Notes: generated from the letters alone by a model not told the origin. A stretch of 64,000 bases of DNA from Sulfitobacter sabulilitoris (GCF_005887615.1 NZ_VANS01000001.1:235415-299414); one strand, 5' to 3'; shown: positions 33,188-43,549, counted from the first letter of the stretch. A program made the numbers and translations.

Positions 33188-33787
33188 ATGGCTTTTGAAC
33201 TTCCCGATCTTCCCTATGCTCACGACGCGTTGGCCGCAAAGGGCATGTCCCGCGAGACGCTGGAGTATCACCACGACATTCACCACAACGCCTATGTCAC
33301 GAACGGCAACAAGGCGATCGAGGGGACGGAATGGGCCGGCAAGTCGCTTGAAGAGATCATCAAGGGCACCTACGACAAGTCCGCCGTGGCCCAGTCGGGG
33401 ATCTTCAACAACATCAGCCAGTTGTGGAACCATAACCAGTTCTGGGAGATGATGAGCCCGAATGACAGCGCGATGCCCGGCGCGCTTGAAAAGGCGCTGA
33501 CCGAAAGCTTCGGGTCGGTGGACAAGTTCAAGGACGAGTTCAAGGCTGCGGGCGCGGGTCAGTTCGGATCGGGCTGGGCGTGGCTGGTCAAGGACACGGA
33601 CGGCAGCCTGAAGGTCACCAAGACCGAAAATGGCGTCAACCCGGTCTGCTTTGGCCAGACGGCGCTTCTGGGGTGCGACGTGTGGGAGCATTCCTACTAC
33701 ATCGACTTCCGCAACAAGCGTCCCGATTACCTGACCAACTTCCTTGACCACCTGGTCAACTGGGAAAACGTCGCCGGACGCATGTAA
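33188..33787 (+). CDS. sodB: Iron superoxide dismutase
   Basis: A 199-residue cytoplasmic Fe/Mn-family superoxide dismutase that converts superoxide to hydrogen peroxide and oxygen. Metal ligands by position are His28 (LEYHHDIHH), His82 (WNHNQFW), Asp164 and His168 (DVWEHSYYID). The active-site Gln78 in FNNISQLWNH is the iron-type arrangement, which favours Fe over Mn. The gene is monocistronic, with an intrinsic terminator 32 bp downstream. Confidence 0.95.
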   Translation: MAFELPDLPYAHDALAAKGMSRETLEYHHDIHHNAYVTNGNKAIEGTEWAGKSLEEIIKGTYDKSAVAQSGIFNNISQLWNHNQFWEMMSPNDSAMPGALEKALTESFGSVDKFKDEFKAAGAGQFGSGWAWLVKDTDGSLKVTKTENGVNPVCFGQTALLGCDVWEHSYYIDFRNKRPDYLTNFLDHLVNWENVAGRM

Positions 33788-33818
33788 CTGCGCTTCGGCC
33801 CCGGATTTCGGCACTTTG

Positions 33819-33853
33819 CGCCCCGTGGACAATTACGTCCGCGGGGCGTTTTT
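33819..33853 (+). terminator. Rho-independent terminator of sodB
   Basis: A 12-bp stem (CGCCCCG-T-GGAC with GTCC-G-CGGGGCG, including one T-G pair) and a 6-nt loop, followed by TTTTT. Confidence 0.9.
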
Positions 33854-33918
33854 GCGTTGGAACAGTTTTGCGTGAAAATTCGTTGCTAGGCTGCGCTCAC
33901 CAACCAAGGAGAGTGACG

Positions 33919-34371
33919 ATGGTAAAGTTGACGCATGGCACATGGGTCCTGATCGCCGATGGCGAAAAGGCCCTGTTCACAGAAAACCAGACCGATGGCC
34001 AGGATCCGTTCCTGCAGGTGATCCGACAGGAGGAACAGGACAACCCGCCCAACCGCGAACAGGCCGCCAGTCTTCCGGGGCGGCTGAGCGACGGGCCCGG
34101 CGCGTCGCGGTCGGCGGTGCAGGACACCGACTGGCACCAACTGGCCAAGGACCGCTTTGCCGATGACCTTGCCGATATCCTGTATGATTATGCGCATAAC
34201 GATGCGTTTCACCGGATCGTTCTGGTGGCGCCACCGGGCACATTGGGCGAATTGCGCGACAAGATGCACAGCGAAGTGGCCAGCCGCGTCATCGCCGAAG
34301 TTCCCAAGACGCTGACCAATCATCCGCTCAACGAGATCGAAAAGATCGTGTCGAAGGATCTGGCATCCTGA
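33919..34371 (+). CDS. Host-attachment family protein (PF10116-like)
   Basis: A 150-residue protein similar to the 'protein required for attachment to host cells' family. Recognisable parts are the N-terminal THGTWVLIADGEKALFTEN and the central FADDLADILYDYAHNDAFHRIVLVAPPGTLGELR, ending with a basic/acidic helix. The start has an AAGGAGAGTGACG ribosome-binding site. It is a short single gene with no membrane segment. The name reflects work in plant-associated bacteria and does not imply host association here. Confidence 0.8.
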   Translation: MVKLTHGTWVLIADGEKALFTENQTDGQDPFLQVIRQEEQDNPPNREQAASLPGRLSDGPGASRSAVQDTDWHQLAKDRFADDLADILYDYAHNDAFHRIVLVAPPGTLGELRDKMHSEVASRVIAEVPKTLTNHPLNEIEKIVSKDLAS

Positions 34372-34702
34372 ACCGCGCCGAGGCGCGAGGAATTTAGCCG
34401 AATTGCACTGGTTTGCGCGCGATGCGGCATTTGGGCGGCTGTGACTTTCAGATCACAACGCGGGGGCGACGTTCGGGGCATTGACCCGATGGCGGGATGC
34501 GGGGTGCGGGTGGCCGTTCAACGGGCCGGCGTGCGCCCGCGCCCCCTGGTGGGGCCGCCGCGCCGGTCGGCGCAAGCGGCGCGCGGCGATCCCGGCGTTC
34601 GCGCGGGCGCGGTGGCGAAACCGGTCATTTGCTTGGCGTCGTCGGGCCGGGGGGCGTGCGTCTGATCGACCCGCCCGTGCGGCGTGGATCGGCAGGGCAG
34701 GA
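34372..34702. other. Gene-free GC-rich intergenic region
   Basis: A 331-bp convergent gap. No ribosome-binding site, tRNA or RNA motif was recognised. Very GC-rich open frames here are chance. Confidence 0.6.
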
Positions 34703-35257
34703 TCAGCGTGACAGATGGGCGGCCAGCGCCGCTTCGGCGGCGTCCGCGTCCGACACGACGGTGTAATAGCCAAGCAGCGTCGCCTCGGCGAAGCCCTGAT
34801 CCACGACATGCTGCATCAGTTGGATCAACGGGTCCCAGTATCCATTGGTATTCACGATGAAAACCGGCTTTTGATGCAGGCCGAGCTGGCGCCATGTCAG
34901 CACCTCGAACAACTCGTCCAGCGACCCCGCACCACCCGGCAGAACGACCACCGCGTCCGAGTTCATGAACATCACCTTCTTGCGTTCGTGCATGGTCTCG
35001 GTCACGACATAGCGGGTCAGATCGGTCTTGCCGACCTCATGCTCCACCAGATGCGCGGGGATCACGCCAAAGGTGTCGCCGCCCGCCACCTGTGCCGCGC
35101 GCGCCACGGTGCCCATGATCCCGATATCGCCCGCGCCGTACACCAGCCGCCAGCCGTTGCGCGCCAGCGCCGTTCCGATCTGGGCCGCGTCGCTGACATA
35201 GTCGGGATCGGCCCCGGGGCGCGAGCCGCAGAACACACAAACGGATTTTTGGGACAT
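34703..35257 (-). CDS. LOG-family nucleotide hydrolase (TIGR00730)
   Basis: A 184-residue Rossmann-fold hydrolase of the LONELY GUY type, which cleaves cytokinin-riboside or purine 5'-monophosphates. The catalytic motif is VVLPGGAGSLDELFEVLTWRQLG, a variant of PGGxGTxxE with Ser in place of Thr, with the general acid/base Glu at the expected place. The N-terminal CVFCGSRPG is typical. The start ATG at 35257 follows GGAGCAGCGCC. In bacteria it is usually a nucleotide-salvage or housekeeping enzyme. Confidence 0.88.
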   Translation of the reverse strand: MSQKSVCVFCGSRPGADPDYVSDAAQIGTALARNGWRLVYGAGDIGIMGTVARAAQVAGGDTFGVIPAHLVEHEVGKTDLTRYVVTETMHERKKVMFMNSDAVVVLPGGAGSLDELFEVLTWRQLGLHQKPVFIVNTNGYWDPLIQLMQHVVDQGFAEATLLGYYTVVSDADAAEAALAAHLSR

Positions 35258-35378
35258 GGCGCTGCTCCGGTGACAAATGGAATTGTGATATGTTGGGTGC
35301 GATGCTTTTGACCGGTGATATCCTGCTTGCTAGTAAGGCTCAACAACCTGCGGCGGAGCCGGGGAAAATTGCGGCGGA

Positions 35379-36782
35379 ATGGCGATGAACACTCACGATC
35401 ACAACAGCCCGCGCAGTGGCGGCATGACGCTTCCGCTGGTGCTGGCGGCGATACTTGCCCTCTTGATCGGAGGGTACGTGATGTGGACGCCATCCGCGCC
35501 CGACCTGTCGGATGTGACCCGCGCGGCGACCGACGCGCCCGCTGCCGCACCCAAGACGCCCGACGATACGCCCAAGCCGCCCGCCACCGCCGATACATCG
35601 GTCGCGCAAGACCTTGCCGCCGCCCGGACGCCTGACCCCATCACGGGCGATATACCCGACGCACCGCGCATCGACGAGGTCCGCATCGAACCCGACGGAA
35701 TGACGGTGATTGCCGGGCGGGCCGCACCGGGCAGCACGGTGTCAGTTCTGATCGACGGGGCCGAAGTGGCCACGGCGCGTGCCGATGGCAGCGGCAGCTT
35801 TGCCTCCGTCACGATCCTTCCGCCCAGTGCCGCGCCGCGGGTGCTGACCCTGTCGCAAGAGACCGGAGGCCAGGCGACGGCGTCGCGCGACGAGGTGATC
35901 CTCGCCCCCGCCCAACGGCCCGAACCCCCCCTTGCGGTGGCACAGGCCGACACGCCCGACCCGCAGCAGCACACGCCCGTCACCGCCCCCGTGGACCAGC
36001 CGCAGGTCGCGCCCGACACAAGCGCCGCGGCGGCGCAGGGCGACAACGCGGCGCCCGGATCCGACACGGCCGACCAAGATGCGGGCGGGCAGGCACCGGT
36101 GCCCGACGCGGTCATCGCACTTGCCACGCCGGATCTTCAGGCCGGCCAGCCGCCGACAAGCGATCCCGCGCCGCAGGGGCTGACCGCAGCGACGGCGGTC
36201 ACCGGTGGTGCCCCGCCTGCCATTGCGCCGCCCGCACCCCAGGGGGTCGCGGTACTGCGCTCCACCCCGGAGGGGGTCGAACTGATGGCCCGCGCCGGCG
36301 CGCCCGAGGTCATGTCCGCGGTCGCGCTCGACACGATCAGCTATTCGGATGCGGGCGAAGTCCGGCTTGCGGGCCGGGCACAGGCCGCCACGCGCGAGGT
36401 GCGCGTCTATCTCGACAACACCGTGGTCGCGACCCTGCCGGTGGATGACGCGGGCCGCTGGCGCGGCGATCTGCCGGATGTCGATGCCGGCATCTACACC
36501 CTTCGCGTGGACGAGGTGGGCAGCGGTGGTGACGTCACCAGCCGGGTCGAAACCCCGTTCAAGCGCGAAGACGCGGCAACGCTGGCGCAGGCGACGTTTG
36601 CCGCCGATGAGGGTCCGATCAAGGCGATCACGGTGCAGAAGGGCAATACGCTTTGGGGCATCGCCCGCGACCGCTATGGCGACGGGCTGCTGTATGTCAG
36701 GGTCTTCGAGGCCAACAGCGGCGCGATCCGTGACCCCGACCTGATCTATCCCGGACAGGTCTTCGATCTGCCGGCCGAATAA
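35379..36782 (+). CDS. LysM-domain membrane-anchored protein with proline/alanine-rich linker
   Basis: A 467-residue secreted or anchored protein. One N-terminal transmembrane helix ([20 protein letters not shown], about 17-36) is followed by a long Ala/Pro/Thr/Asp-rich disordered linker. Two beta-sandwich-like modules then occur ([26 protein letters not shown] and [29 protein letters not shown]). A C-terminal LysM domain follows ([19 protein letters not shown]...[10 protein letters not shown], about 417-466), which binds peptidoglycan. It probably sits in the inner membrane facing the cell wall. The linker is low-complexity and compositionally GC-biased, as is common in this lineage. Confidence 0.85.
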   Translation: MAMNTHDHNSPRSGGMTLPLVLAAILALLIGGYVMWTPSAPDLSDVTRAATDAPAAAPKTPDDTPKPPATADTSVAQDLAAARTPDPITGDIPDAPRIDEVRIEPDGMTVIAGRAAPGSTVSVLIDGAEVATARADGSGSFASVTILPPSAAPRVLTLSQETGGQATASRDEVILAPAQRPEPPLAVAQADTPDPQQHTPVTAPVDQPQVAPDTSAAAAQGDNAAPGSDTADQDAGGQAPVPDAVIALATPDLQAGQPPTSDPAPQGLTAATAVTGGAPPAIAPPAPQGVAVLRSTPEGVELMARAGAPEVMSAVALDTISYSDAGEVRLAGRAQAATREVRVYLDNTVVATLPVDDAGRWRGDLPDVDAGIYTLRVDEVGSGGDVTSRVETPFKREDAATLAQATFAADEGPIKAITVQKGNTLWGIARDRYGDGLLYVRVFEANSGAIRDPDLIYPGQVFDLPAE

Positions 36783-36865
36783 CCGCCCCGGTCCGTGCGC
36801 GCGCACTGGCAACTCCGTGCCCGTCGGCCTATGTATCGTCGGGACAGATTTGTTCAGGATACTGC

Positions 36866-38728
36866 ATGGCCACCGACACCTCCGCCGACCAGACCGACAC
36901 CGCGACAGACGCGGCACAAGACGCCCGCGACCTGTCCGATCTGAAGGCGGCCGAACGGCGGTCCGGCCTGCGCACCATCCGCAAGGTGGCGCCCTACCTC
37001 TGGCCCGAGGATCAGCCCTGGGTCCGGCACAAGGTGCTCTGGGCGATGGTGCTGCTGATCGCCTCCAAGCTGGTGACGGTGGGCACGCCGGTTCTCTACA
37101 AGGGCGCGGTCGACGCCCTGTCGAACGAGGGCGTGCCGATGCTGGCGCTGGGGGCCATCGGCCTGACCGTGGCTTACGGCGTGGCAAGGTTGATGGGTGT
37201 CGGGTTCCAGCAATTGCGCGATGCGGTGTTCGCCCGCGTGGGCCAGCGGGCGCTGCGGATGCTCGCGCTCGAGACCTTCGGCCACATTCACCGCCTGTCG
37301 ATGCGCTATCACATCACACGCAAGACCGGCGGCCTGAGCCGGATCATCGAGCGCGGCGTCAAGGGCGTGGATTTCCTGCTGCGCTTCATGCTGTTTTCCA
37401 TCGGGCCGCTCATTCTGGAACTGATCCTGATCGGGATCATCCTGACGGTGCTGTTCGACGTGTGGTATCTGGTCGTCGTGGCGGTCACGATCGCGCTGTA
37501 TGTCTGGTTCACCTTCGCGGTGACGGAATGGCGGGTCAAGCTGCGCCGCGAGATGAACGAACAGGACACCGATGCCAACCAGAAGGCGATCGACAGCCTG
37601 TTGAATTTCGAGACGGTCAAATATTTCGGCGCCGAGGAGCGCGAGGCGCGACGCTATGACAGCGCGATGGCCCGCTACGAGGAGGCGGCGATCAAGACAA
37701 GCTATTCGCTGGCCTTTCTGAACTTTGGCCAGTCGGTTCTGATCACGGGCGGTCTGATCGGCGTGATGATCATGGCGGCGGTGGGGGTGCAGAACGGCAC
37801 CTTGACCGTGGGCGATTTCGTGATGGTCAACGCGTATATGATCCAGATCACCGTGCCGCTCAATTTCCTCGGGACGGTGTACCGCGAGATCCGCCAGTCG
37901 CTGACCGACATGGGCGAGATGTTCGATCTGCTCGAGCAACCCGCCGAGGTGACCGACAAGCCGGGCGCCACACCGCTGAAGGTCACGGGCGGCCGGATCG
38001 AACTGGACGAGGTGCGATTTGGCTACGACCCCAAGCGGCCGATCCTCAAGGGCATCAGCATCACCGCCGAGCCGGGCGAGATGGTGGCGATCGTCGGGTC
38101 CACCGGGTCGGGCAAATCCACCGTCGGGCGGCTGCTGTTCCGCTTCTACGACGTGAACGGCGGTGCCCTGCGGATTGACGGGCAGGATGTGCGTGACGTG
38201 ACCCAGGAAAGCCTGCATGCCGCCATCGGTGTGGTGCCGCAGGACACGGTGCTGTTCAACGACACCATCCGCTACAACATCGCCTATGGCCGTGACGGCG
38301 CCACCCAGGACGAGATCGTCGCGGCGGCCAGGGCCGCGCAGATCCACGATTTCATCACCGCCTTGCCCGATGGCTACGACACCACGGTCGGCGAACGCGG
38401 CCTCAAGCTCTCCGGCGGCGAAAAGCAACGGGTCGGCATCGCGCGCACGCTGCTCAAGGACCCGCCGATCTTGCTGCTCGACGAGGCGACGAGCGCGCTT
38501 GATTCCGAGACCGAGCAGGAGATCAAGGAGGCGCTGATGCAGGCGGGCCGCGGGCGCACCGTTCTGACCATCGCGCACCGGCTCAGCACCATAGCGGAGG
38601 CGGACCGCATCGTGGTGCTTGAGCAGGGCGAAATCGTTGAGCAAGGCACCCATGACGGCCTGCTGGCCAGCAATGGCCGCTATGCGCAACTGTGGCACCG
38701 TCAGCAAAGCGAAAGCGATGCCGCGTAA
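36866..38728 (+). CDS. Atm1-type ABC transporter (ABCB7/HMT family)
   Basis: A 620-residue half-transporter that would act as a homodimer in the inner membrane. The N-terminal six-helix domain covers about 65-340, with the family segment TRKTGGLSRIIERGVKGVDFLLRFMLF. The nucleotide-binding domain has Walker A VGSTGSGKST (about 410), signature LSGGEKQRVGIARTLL and Walker B ILLLDEATSALD. Alphaproteobacterial Atm1 exports glutathione conjugates or persulfides linked to metal and Fe-S homeostasis. The start ATG is at 36866. Its stop overlaps the next small gene by 11 bp. Confidence 0.9.
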   Translation: MATDTSADQTDTATDAAQDARDLSDLKAAERRSGLRTIRKVAPYLWPEDQPWVRHKVLWAMVLLIASKLVTVGTPVLYKGAVDALSNEGVPMLALGAIGLTVAYGVARLMGVGFQQLRDAVFARVGQRALRMLALETFGHIHRLSMRYHITRKTGGLSRIIERGVKGVDFLLRFMLFSIGPLILELILIGIILTVLFDVWYLVVVAVTIALYVWFTFAVTEWRVKLRREMNEQDTDANQKAIDSLLNFETVKYFGAEEREARRYDSAMARYEEAAIKTSYSLAFLNFGQSVLITGGLIGVMIMAAVGVQNGTLTVGDFVMVNAYMIQITVPLNFLGTVYREIRQSLTDMGEMFDLLEQPAEVTDKPGATPLKVTGGRIELDEVRFGYDPKRPILKGISITAEPGEMVAIVGSTGSGKSTVGRLLFRFYDVNGGALRIDGQDVRDVTQESLHAAIGVVPQDTVLFNDTIRYNIAYGRDGATQDEIVAAARAAQIHDFITALPDGYDTTVGERGLKLSGGEKQRVGIARTLLKDPPILLLDEATSALDSETEQEIKEALMQAGRGRTVLTIAHRLSTIAEADRIVVLEQGEIVEQGTHDGLLASNGRYAQLWHRQQSESDAA

Positions 38729-39041
38729 GGACCACCCGCACACCCCCGACGGGCGCTATTTCGTCGCCAAGGAGCGGCTCTGGCGGCGCAGCGATCCCGG
38801 TCTGCCCGAGACCGAGCGCCGCGCCGCCGTCAAGGCGCTGATGCAGGCCCGCAGGGCCGTTGGAATGGCGGACACCGACGCGGCAAGGCGCGCCGCGCGT
38901 CAGGACGTGCAAGCCGCCAAAGAACGCCTGGGCGAGCGTGGTCCGGTGTGGTGGACCGATGGCGCCCCGGACGAGGGCGGCAAGCATCCGGAGAACTCAA
39001 GCTATGCGGACTGGTGGAGCGGCCTGGACCGCGACGCCTGA
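38718..39041 (+). CDS. Conserved small hypothetical protein
   Basis: A 107-residue basic protein. Distinctive features are the N-terminal HPHTPDGRYFVAKERLWRRSDPGLPE and the C-terminal RGPVWWTDGAPDEGGKHPENSSYADWW. No family function is known to me. Its start lies inside the 3' end of the ABC transporter gene (11-bp overlap), so the two are translationally coupled and may be functionally linked. Confidence 0.75.
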   Translation: MPRKDHPHTPDGRYFVAKERLWRRSDPGLPETERRAAVKALMQARRAVGMADTDAARRAARQDVQAAKERLGERGPVWWTDGAPDEGGKHPENSSYADWWSGLDRDA

Positions 39042-39186
39042 TCCGGGCCGCGCGCAGGCAATCTGCCGCGCCCCCGGTGGCACGGGCTTTCGCGCACCCG
39101 CGCGACAATCGGACGTCACGGGCAGGCGGCGATATGCAGCGCACCTGACGCCGGACCACCCCACTGGGTGCTGCCAAAGGCGTGGA

Positions 39187-39636
39187 TCACTCGGCAATCG
39201 CCGCGTCGGTCAGCTTCGACAGGGCACCTGTCATCTTTGCGATGTACTCGGCATCGCCGGGCAGGCCGTGCGCGGCGGCAAGGTTGGCGGGATCGCGATA
39301 GACAAGATGCACCGCGCCTTGGGCGTCCGCAAAGGCCAGCACACGCAAAGGCAGATCAAGCCCGGCGGTCTGCGCCTCGCGCATCGCCGGGGTGCCAAGC
39401 GCGGGATTGCCGAAGATCAGCACTTCGGTCGGCCGCAGGTCCGATCCCGCCTGTTGCGCGCCGGCGGCATGGTCGATCCGGGCAAACACCGTGGCGCCGG
39501 CGTCGGTCGCGGCGGCCTCCAGCCGGTCCATCGTGGCGGTGACCGAATGCGGGCTGGTCTTGTGGATCATCTCGGCCGTGGCCGGGGTGACAAGTGCGAC
39601 GCCGAGCGCGGCGGCGAGGGCTGTTCGGGTCAGCAT
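39187..39636 (-). CDS. DUF302 protein, secreted
   Basis: A 149-residue protein with a signal peptide (MLTRTALAAALGVALVTPATA) and a DUF302 domain. It has the characteristic HSVTATMDRLEAAATDAGATVFARIDHAAGA, PTEVLIFGNPALGTPAMREA and DLPLRVLAFADAQGAVHLVY. The DUF302 fold is a small alpha/beta domain of unknown function, found in periplasmic proteins. It lies before the RND operon on the minus strand, separated by about 100 bp, and is likely its own transcript. Confidence 0.85.
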   Translation of the reverse strand: MLTRTALAAALGVALVTPATAEMIHKTSPHSVTATMDRLEAAATDAGATVFARIDHAAGAQQAGSDLRPTEVLIFGNPALGTPAMREAQTAGLDLPLRVLAFADAQGAVHLVYRDPANLAAAHGLPGDAEYIAKMTGALSKLTDAAIAE

Positions 39637-39733
39637 GGCAAGGTGTCCTCTGACTGTGGCGGGTTCGCCGAAATCCTAGCATATGGCCGCGCATTTGCGA
39701 GCCGCCGCGCCGTGCCGCGCCGCGTATCCGGCG

Positions 39734-42700
39734 CTATTCCGCCGCCTTGAGCCGCGAGGGCGCGCCCGCCATATGCGGGGTGCTGCCGTCGTCCCAGATG
39801 ATTTCATCCGACGCGATGCGGCGGGCGTCGCGTTGCAGCGCCCAGTCCTGTGCCGCCCGGCTTGCGCGGCCCAGCGACAGCTTTGCCAGCAGTCGCGCGA
39901 TCCAGCGCACGTAGGTGGTGGCCCAGACCCGGATGGCCAGCATCGAGGGGGTCACCATCAGCGTCAGCACCGTCGCGATGCCAAGCCCGAACACAACCGC
40001 CGTCGCCAGTTGCTTCCACCAGAGCGCCGTGGGGCTGTCGATGGTATAGCCGCCTTCGGCAAAGTTGAGCGACAGGCCGAACATCATCGGCGCGAGGCCC
40101 GCCATCGTGGTGATCGTGGTCAAGAGGACGGGCCGGATGCGCGCCTGTGCCGTGCGGATGATCGCTTCGATCCGGGGCATGTACTGGCTGTATTCCTGGT
40201 AGGTATCGATCAGGATGATATTGTTGTTCACCACGATCCCGGCCAGCGCCACGATCCCCGTTCCGGTCATGATGATCGAAAACGACTGGTCCATCACGAT
40301 CATCCCGATCAGCACGCCCGTCGTGGACAGCACCACGGCCAAAAGCACCAGAACCGCGTTGTAGAAGCTGTTGAACTGCGCCAGCAGGATGATGAACATC
40401 AGCCCCAGCGCGGCGGTGAAGGCCGAGCTGAGAAAGGCCTGGCTTTCCGCCTGTTCTTCCTGATCGCCGGTCCATTCCCACTCCACGCCGCCGGGCAGCG
40501 GCTTGGTCTCGAGCCATTTGGTGATCTCGCCGATCCGTTCGTTGGCATTTACCGGCACAAGCCGGATCTCGCCGGTTTCGATGCCGCCGGTCAGATCGGT
40601 TTCACCTGCCGCCGCCATCCGTTCGGTGATCTTGTAGGCGGTGCCATCGGGGGCCGTCACATCCGCGTCCGACCCCGCAATGCGCAGCAAGGCCAGCGTC
40701 CTGTCCGTGTCCGCGCCGTCGCGGCGCGCGGTCTCGACCGCCTTCACGAGCCCGGCCGCGACATCGGCCTTGACGTCGAAATAGCGTTTCTGATCCACCC
40801 GCGTGATTTCGGCCAGTTTCGGCACCGGCGTGCGCGTGATGAAATTCGACAACGGCACCAACCCGTCCGCGGTGCGCACCTTGAGCGTGTCGAGGGTGCT
40901 CAGCAGGCGGTCCTGCGCGGGCAGCCGCACCCGGATCTCGATCTCCTCGTCCGAGGTATCGACACGCATGGTATCGAGCAGCAGACCGCGGGTCACAAGC
41001 TGGACCATGGCGCCCACGGTGGCCACATCGGCGCCATATCGACCGGCCTTTTCGACATCCACGTCGATCTGCCAGTCGATGCCGGGCAGGGGGCGCGTGT
41101 CCTCGATCAGGGTCAGCCCCGGCGTGGTGTCGAATTCCGCCCGCGCCAGCGCCGCCGCGTCCAGCAGGCTGTCGAAATTATCGGCCTTGAGCCGCAGGTG
41201 CACGGGCTTGCCGCTGGCCGGGCCACGCGCCTGGGCCAGGATCTCGATGTTGATGCCGGGGATTTCGCTCAACTGTTCGGTCAGTTCCGCGATGACCAGA
41301 TCGCCGTCCAGTTCGGGCCGGTCGGCGCGGTCTTCCCACGGGATCGTCTCAAGCTGGACCTGTCCGATCAGGTCCTTGGGTTTGGACGCGCCCGACGCAT
41401 CGGTGTTCAGCCCGCCTTCACCGGCAAAGGAAAACGCCGTCTTGACGCCGGGATGCGCCAATACGACCTCCTCGACCTCGCGCACCAGATCGTCCTTTTC
41501 CTCAAGCGACAGGTTGCCGCGCGCCAGCACATAGACGATGGCCTGTTCGGGCTCGCTCTCGACAAAGAACTCCACCCCGTTGTTGTTGTTGGAGAAAAAG
41601 ATCATCACGGTGCCGACAAAGACAAACACCGTGCCCGCCACCACCAGCGGCATGACCGGATTGCCGGCGATGAAGGCGATCACGCGGCCAAAGCCCGACC
41701 GGCGGTAGCCCGCGTGAATCCGGGTGTCGTGACGCGCGAACAACCGCCGCGAGATCGACCGCCCGGTATTGCCCGCCCGCGTCAGCAGGGCGAATGTCGC
41801 CAGAAGGGCGACCATCGCCCCGCTGGCCGCCAGCGCGATCAGGGCGGCGGCCGCAAGGACAAGTGCAAAGACCAGCGCGAAGGTCGGCACCACCGACCCC
41901 AGCAGATCGAGCCCGTCCATCGCGGCGAATTGCGCCGAGACCGCGGAAAACACCAGCGGCATGAGCGTGGCGGCCACGACCACACCCGCCATCCCCAGCG
42001 GGAACAGCGCCAGGTGCAGGTAGAACCGGATTTCGGCGATCTTGGTCATGTAGTCGGCCATCCACCGCTCAAGCCGCCCGGTGACACCGCCCATCACCGG
42101 CAGATAGATCAGCGCCACCACCAGCGACGCGGACAGAACGAAGATCAACGTCACCGGCAGCATGCCCATGAATTCGCCCGGCACACCGGGCCAGAACAGC
42201 ATCGGCAGGAACGCGCACAGCGTCGTCGCGGTAGAGGAAATGATCGGCCAGAACATGCGCTTGGCCGCCTCGACATAGGCGTGCATCGGGCCGACGCCTT
42301 CCTTTTGGCGGGCGTCGGCGTATTCCACGACGACGATCGCGCCGTCCACCAGCATCCCCACCGCAAGGATCAGCCCGAACATCACGATGTTCGAAATCGA
42401 GATCCCCATCAGCGCGAGGAAGGCGAAACACAAAAGAAACGAGGTCGGGATGGCAAAGCCCACCAGCAGCGCGGCGCGGATGCCAAGTGCGGCCAGCACC
42501 ACGATCATCACCAGCGCGATGGCGGTAAAGACCGAGCCCTGCAATTGCTGGACCATCGAATCGACGATGCGGCTTTGGTCGTTCGACGTGCCGACCTTGA
42601 CCGCCGCGCGCAGGCCCGCGGGCCACTCTGCGCTCTTCTCGTCCACCAGCGCCTTTACCAGGTTGGCGGTGTCGATCAGATTGAACCCCTTGCGTTTGAC

Positions 42701-43549
42701 CACCTGCAGGGCAACCGTGTTTTCGCCGTTGAAACGCGCCGTGCCCAGGCGGTCCTCGAAGGTCAGGTTGATCTGCGCCAGATCGCCCAGCGTCACCACC
42801 CGGTCGCCATTGGTCTTGACGGGCAGGGCATAGACATCCGCCGCCTCGTCGAAGGACGAGGGAATCTTGACGCTGAAGGTGCCCTGCGCGGTTTCGACCT
42901 CGCCCGCGGCGATAAGCTGGTTGTTGTTCTGCACCGTGGTGATCAGTTCGCCCGCGGTGACGTTGTAGGCCTCCAGCCGAAGCGGGTCGATCAGCACCTC
43001 GAGCATTTCGTCGCGGCTGCCTGCGATCCCGGCTTCGAGCACCGCATCAACCGCTTCAAGATCGTCCTGCAAGTCCTTGGCCACGCGGATCATCGTCCGT
43101 TCGGGGACCGGCCCTGTCAGGTTCACGATGATGATGGGAAATTCGCTGAAGTTGATCTCTTCGATGGAATACTGCTCGGCCCCGGCGGGAAAATCCGCCT
43201 CTGCCTTGCTCATGGCGTCGCGCACGTCGGCCATGATCCTGGTCTTGTCCCAGCCGAATTCGAACTCCAGCGCGATCCCGGCATAGTTTTCCGCCGCCGT
43301 GCCGGTCATTGTCTTCAGGCCATCCAGATCGGCAAGCTCGGTCTCCATCGGTTTGACGAGCAGGGTTTCGCTGTCGCTGGCGGAAATGCCCGGAAAGGGC
43401 ACCGACACGAACAGCGCCGGTATCTCGATGTCCGGCTCGCCTTCCTTGGGCAGGGTGGAATAGGCATAGCCGCCCACCACGATGCTAAGCAGGATGAAGG
43501 CCAGAACCATCCGCGCCCGCGACGCGGCCCAGTCGACCATGCCCGTCAT
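39734..43549 (-). CDS. RND efflux pump, inner-membrane transporter (long variant)
   Basis: A 1271-residue HAE-type RND transporter, about 230 residues longer than typical 1040-residue pumps. It would drive proton-coupled efflux across the cell envelope with the adaptor encoded upstream. TM4 carries MLVDGAIVVVEYAD, where AcrB has the pair Asp-Asp; here the second Asp is Gly. Between TM6 and TM7 (about residues 500-620) lie extra hydrophobic segments (HLALFPLGMAGVVVAATLMP and VPTFALVFALVLAAAALIAL) with no counterpart in AcrB. The start ATG overlaps the adaptor stop as ATGA. No outer-membrane factor gene is nearby. Substrate unknown. Confidence 0.9.
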   Translation of the reverse strand: MTGMVDWAASRARMVLAFILLSIVVGGYAYSTLPKEGEPDIEIPALFVSVPFPGISASDSETLLVKPMETELADLDGLKTMTGTAAENYAGIALEFEFGWDKTRIMADVRDAMSKAEADFPAGAEQYSIEEINFSEFPIIIVNLTGPVPERTMIRVAKDLQDDLEAVDAVLEAGIAGSRDEMLEVLIDPLRLEAYNVTAGELITTVQNNNQLIAAGEVETAQGTFSVKIPSSFDEAADVYALPVKTNGDRVVTLGDLAQINLTFEDRLGTARFNGENTVALQVVKRKGFNLIDTANLVKALVDEKSAEWPAGLRAAVKVGTSNDQSRIVDSMVQQLQGSVFTAIALVMIVVLAALGIRAALLVGFAIPTSFLLCFAFLALMGISISNIVMFGLILAVGMLVDGAIVVVEYADARQKEGVGPMHAYVEAAKRMFWPIISSTATTLCAFLPMLFWPGVPGEFMGMLPVTLIFVLSASLVVALIYLPVMGGVTGRLERWMADYMTKIAEIRFYLHLALFPLGMAGVVVAATLMPLVFSAVSAQFAAMDGLDLLGSVVPTFALVFALVLAAAALIALAASGAMVALLATFALLTRAGNTGRSISRRLFARHDTRIHAGYRRSGFGRVIAFIAGNPVMPLVVAGTVFVFVGTVMIFFSNNNNGVEFFVESEPEQAIVYVLARGNLSLEEKDDLVREVEEVVLAHPGVKTAFSFAGEGGLNTDASGASKPKDLIGQVQLETIPWEDRADRPELDGDLVIAELTEQLSEIPGINIEILAQARGPASGKPVHLRLKADNFDSLLDAAALARAEFDTTPGLTLIEDTRPLPGIDWQIDVDVEKAGRYGADVATVGAMVQLVTRGLLLDTMRVDTSDEEIEIRVRLPAQDRLLSTLDTLKVRTADGLVPLSNFITRTPVPKLAEITRVDQKRYFDVKADVAAGLVKAVETARRDGADTDRTLALLRIAGSDADVTAPDGTAYKITERMAAAGETDLTGGIETGEIRLVPVNANERIGEITKWLETKPLPGGVEWEWTGDQEEQAESQAFLSSAFTAALGLMFIILLAQFNSFYNAVLVLLAVVLSTTGVLIGMIVMDQSFSIIMTGTGIVALAGIVVNNNIILIDTYQEYSQYMPRIEAIIRTAQARIRPVLLTTITTMAGLAPMMFGLSLNFAEGGYTIDSPTALWWKQLATAVVFGLGIATVLTLMVTPSMLAIRVWATTYVRWIARLLAKLSLGRASRAAQDWALQRDARRIASDEIIWDDGSTPHMAGAPSRLKAAE

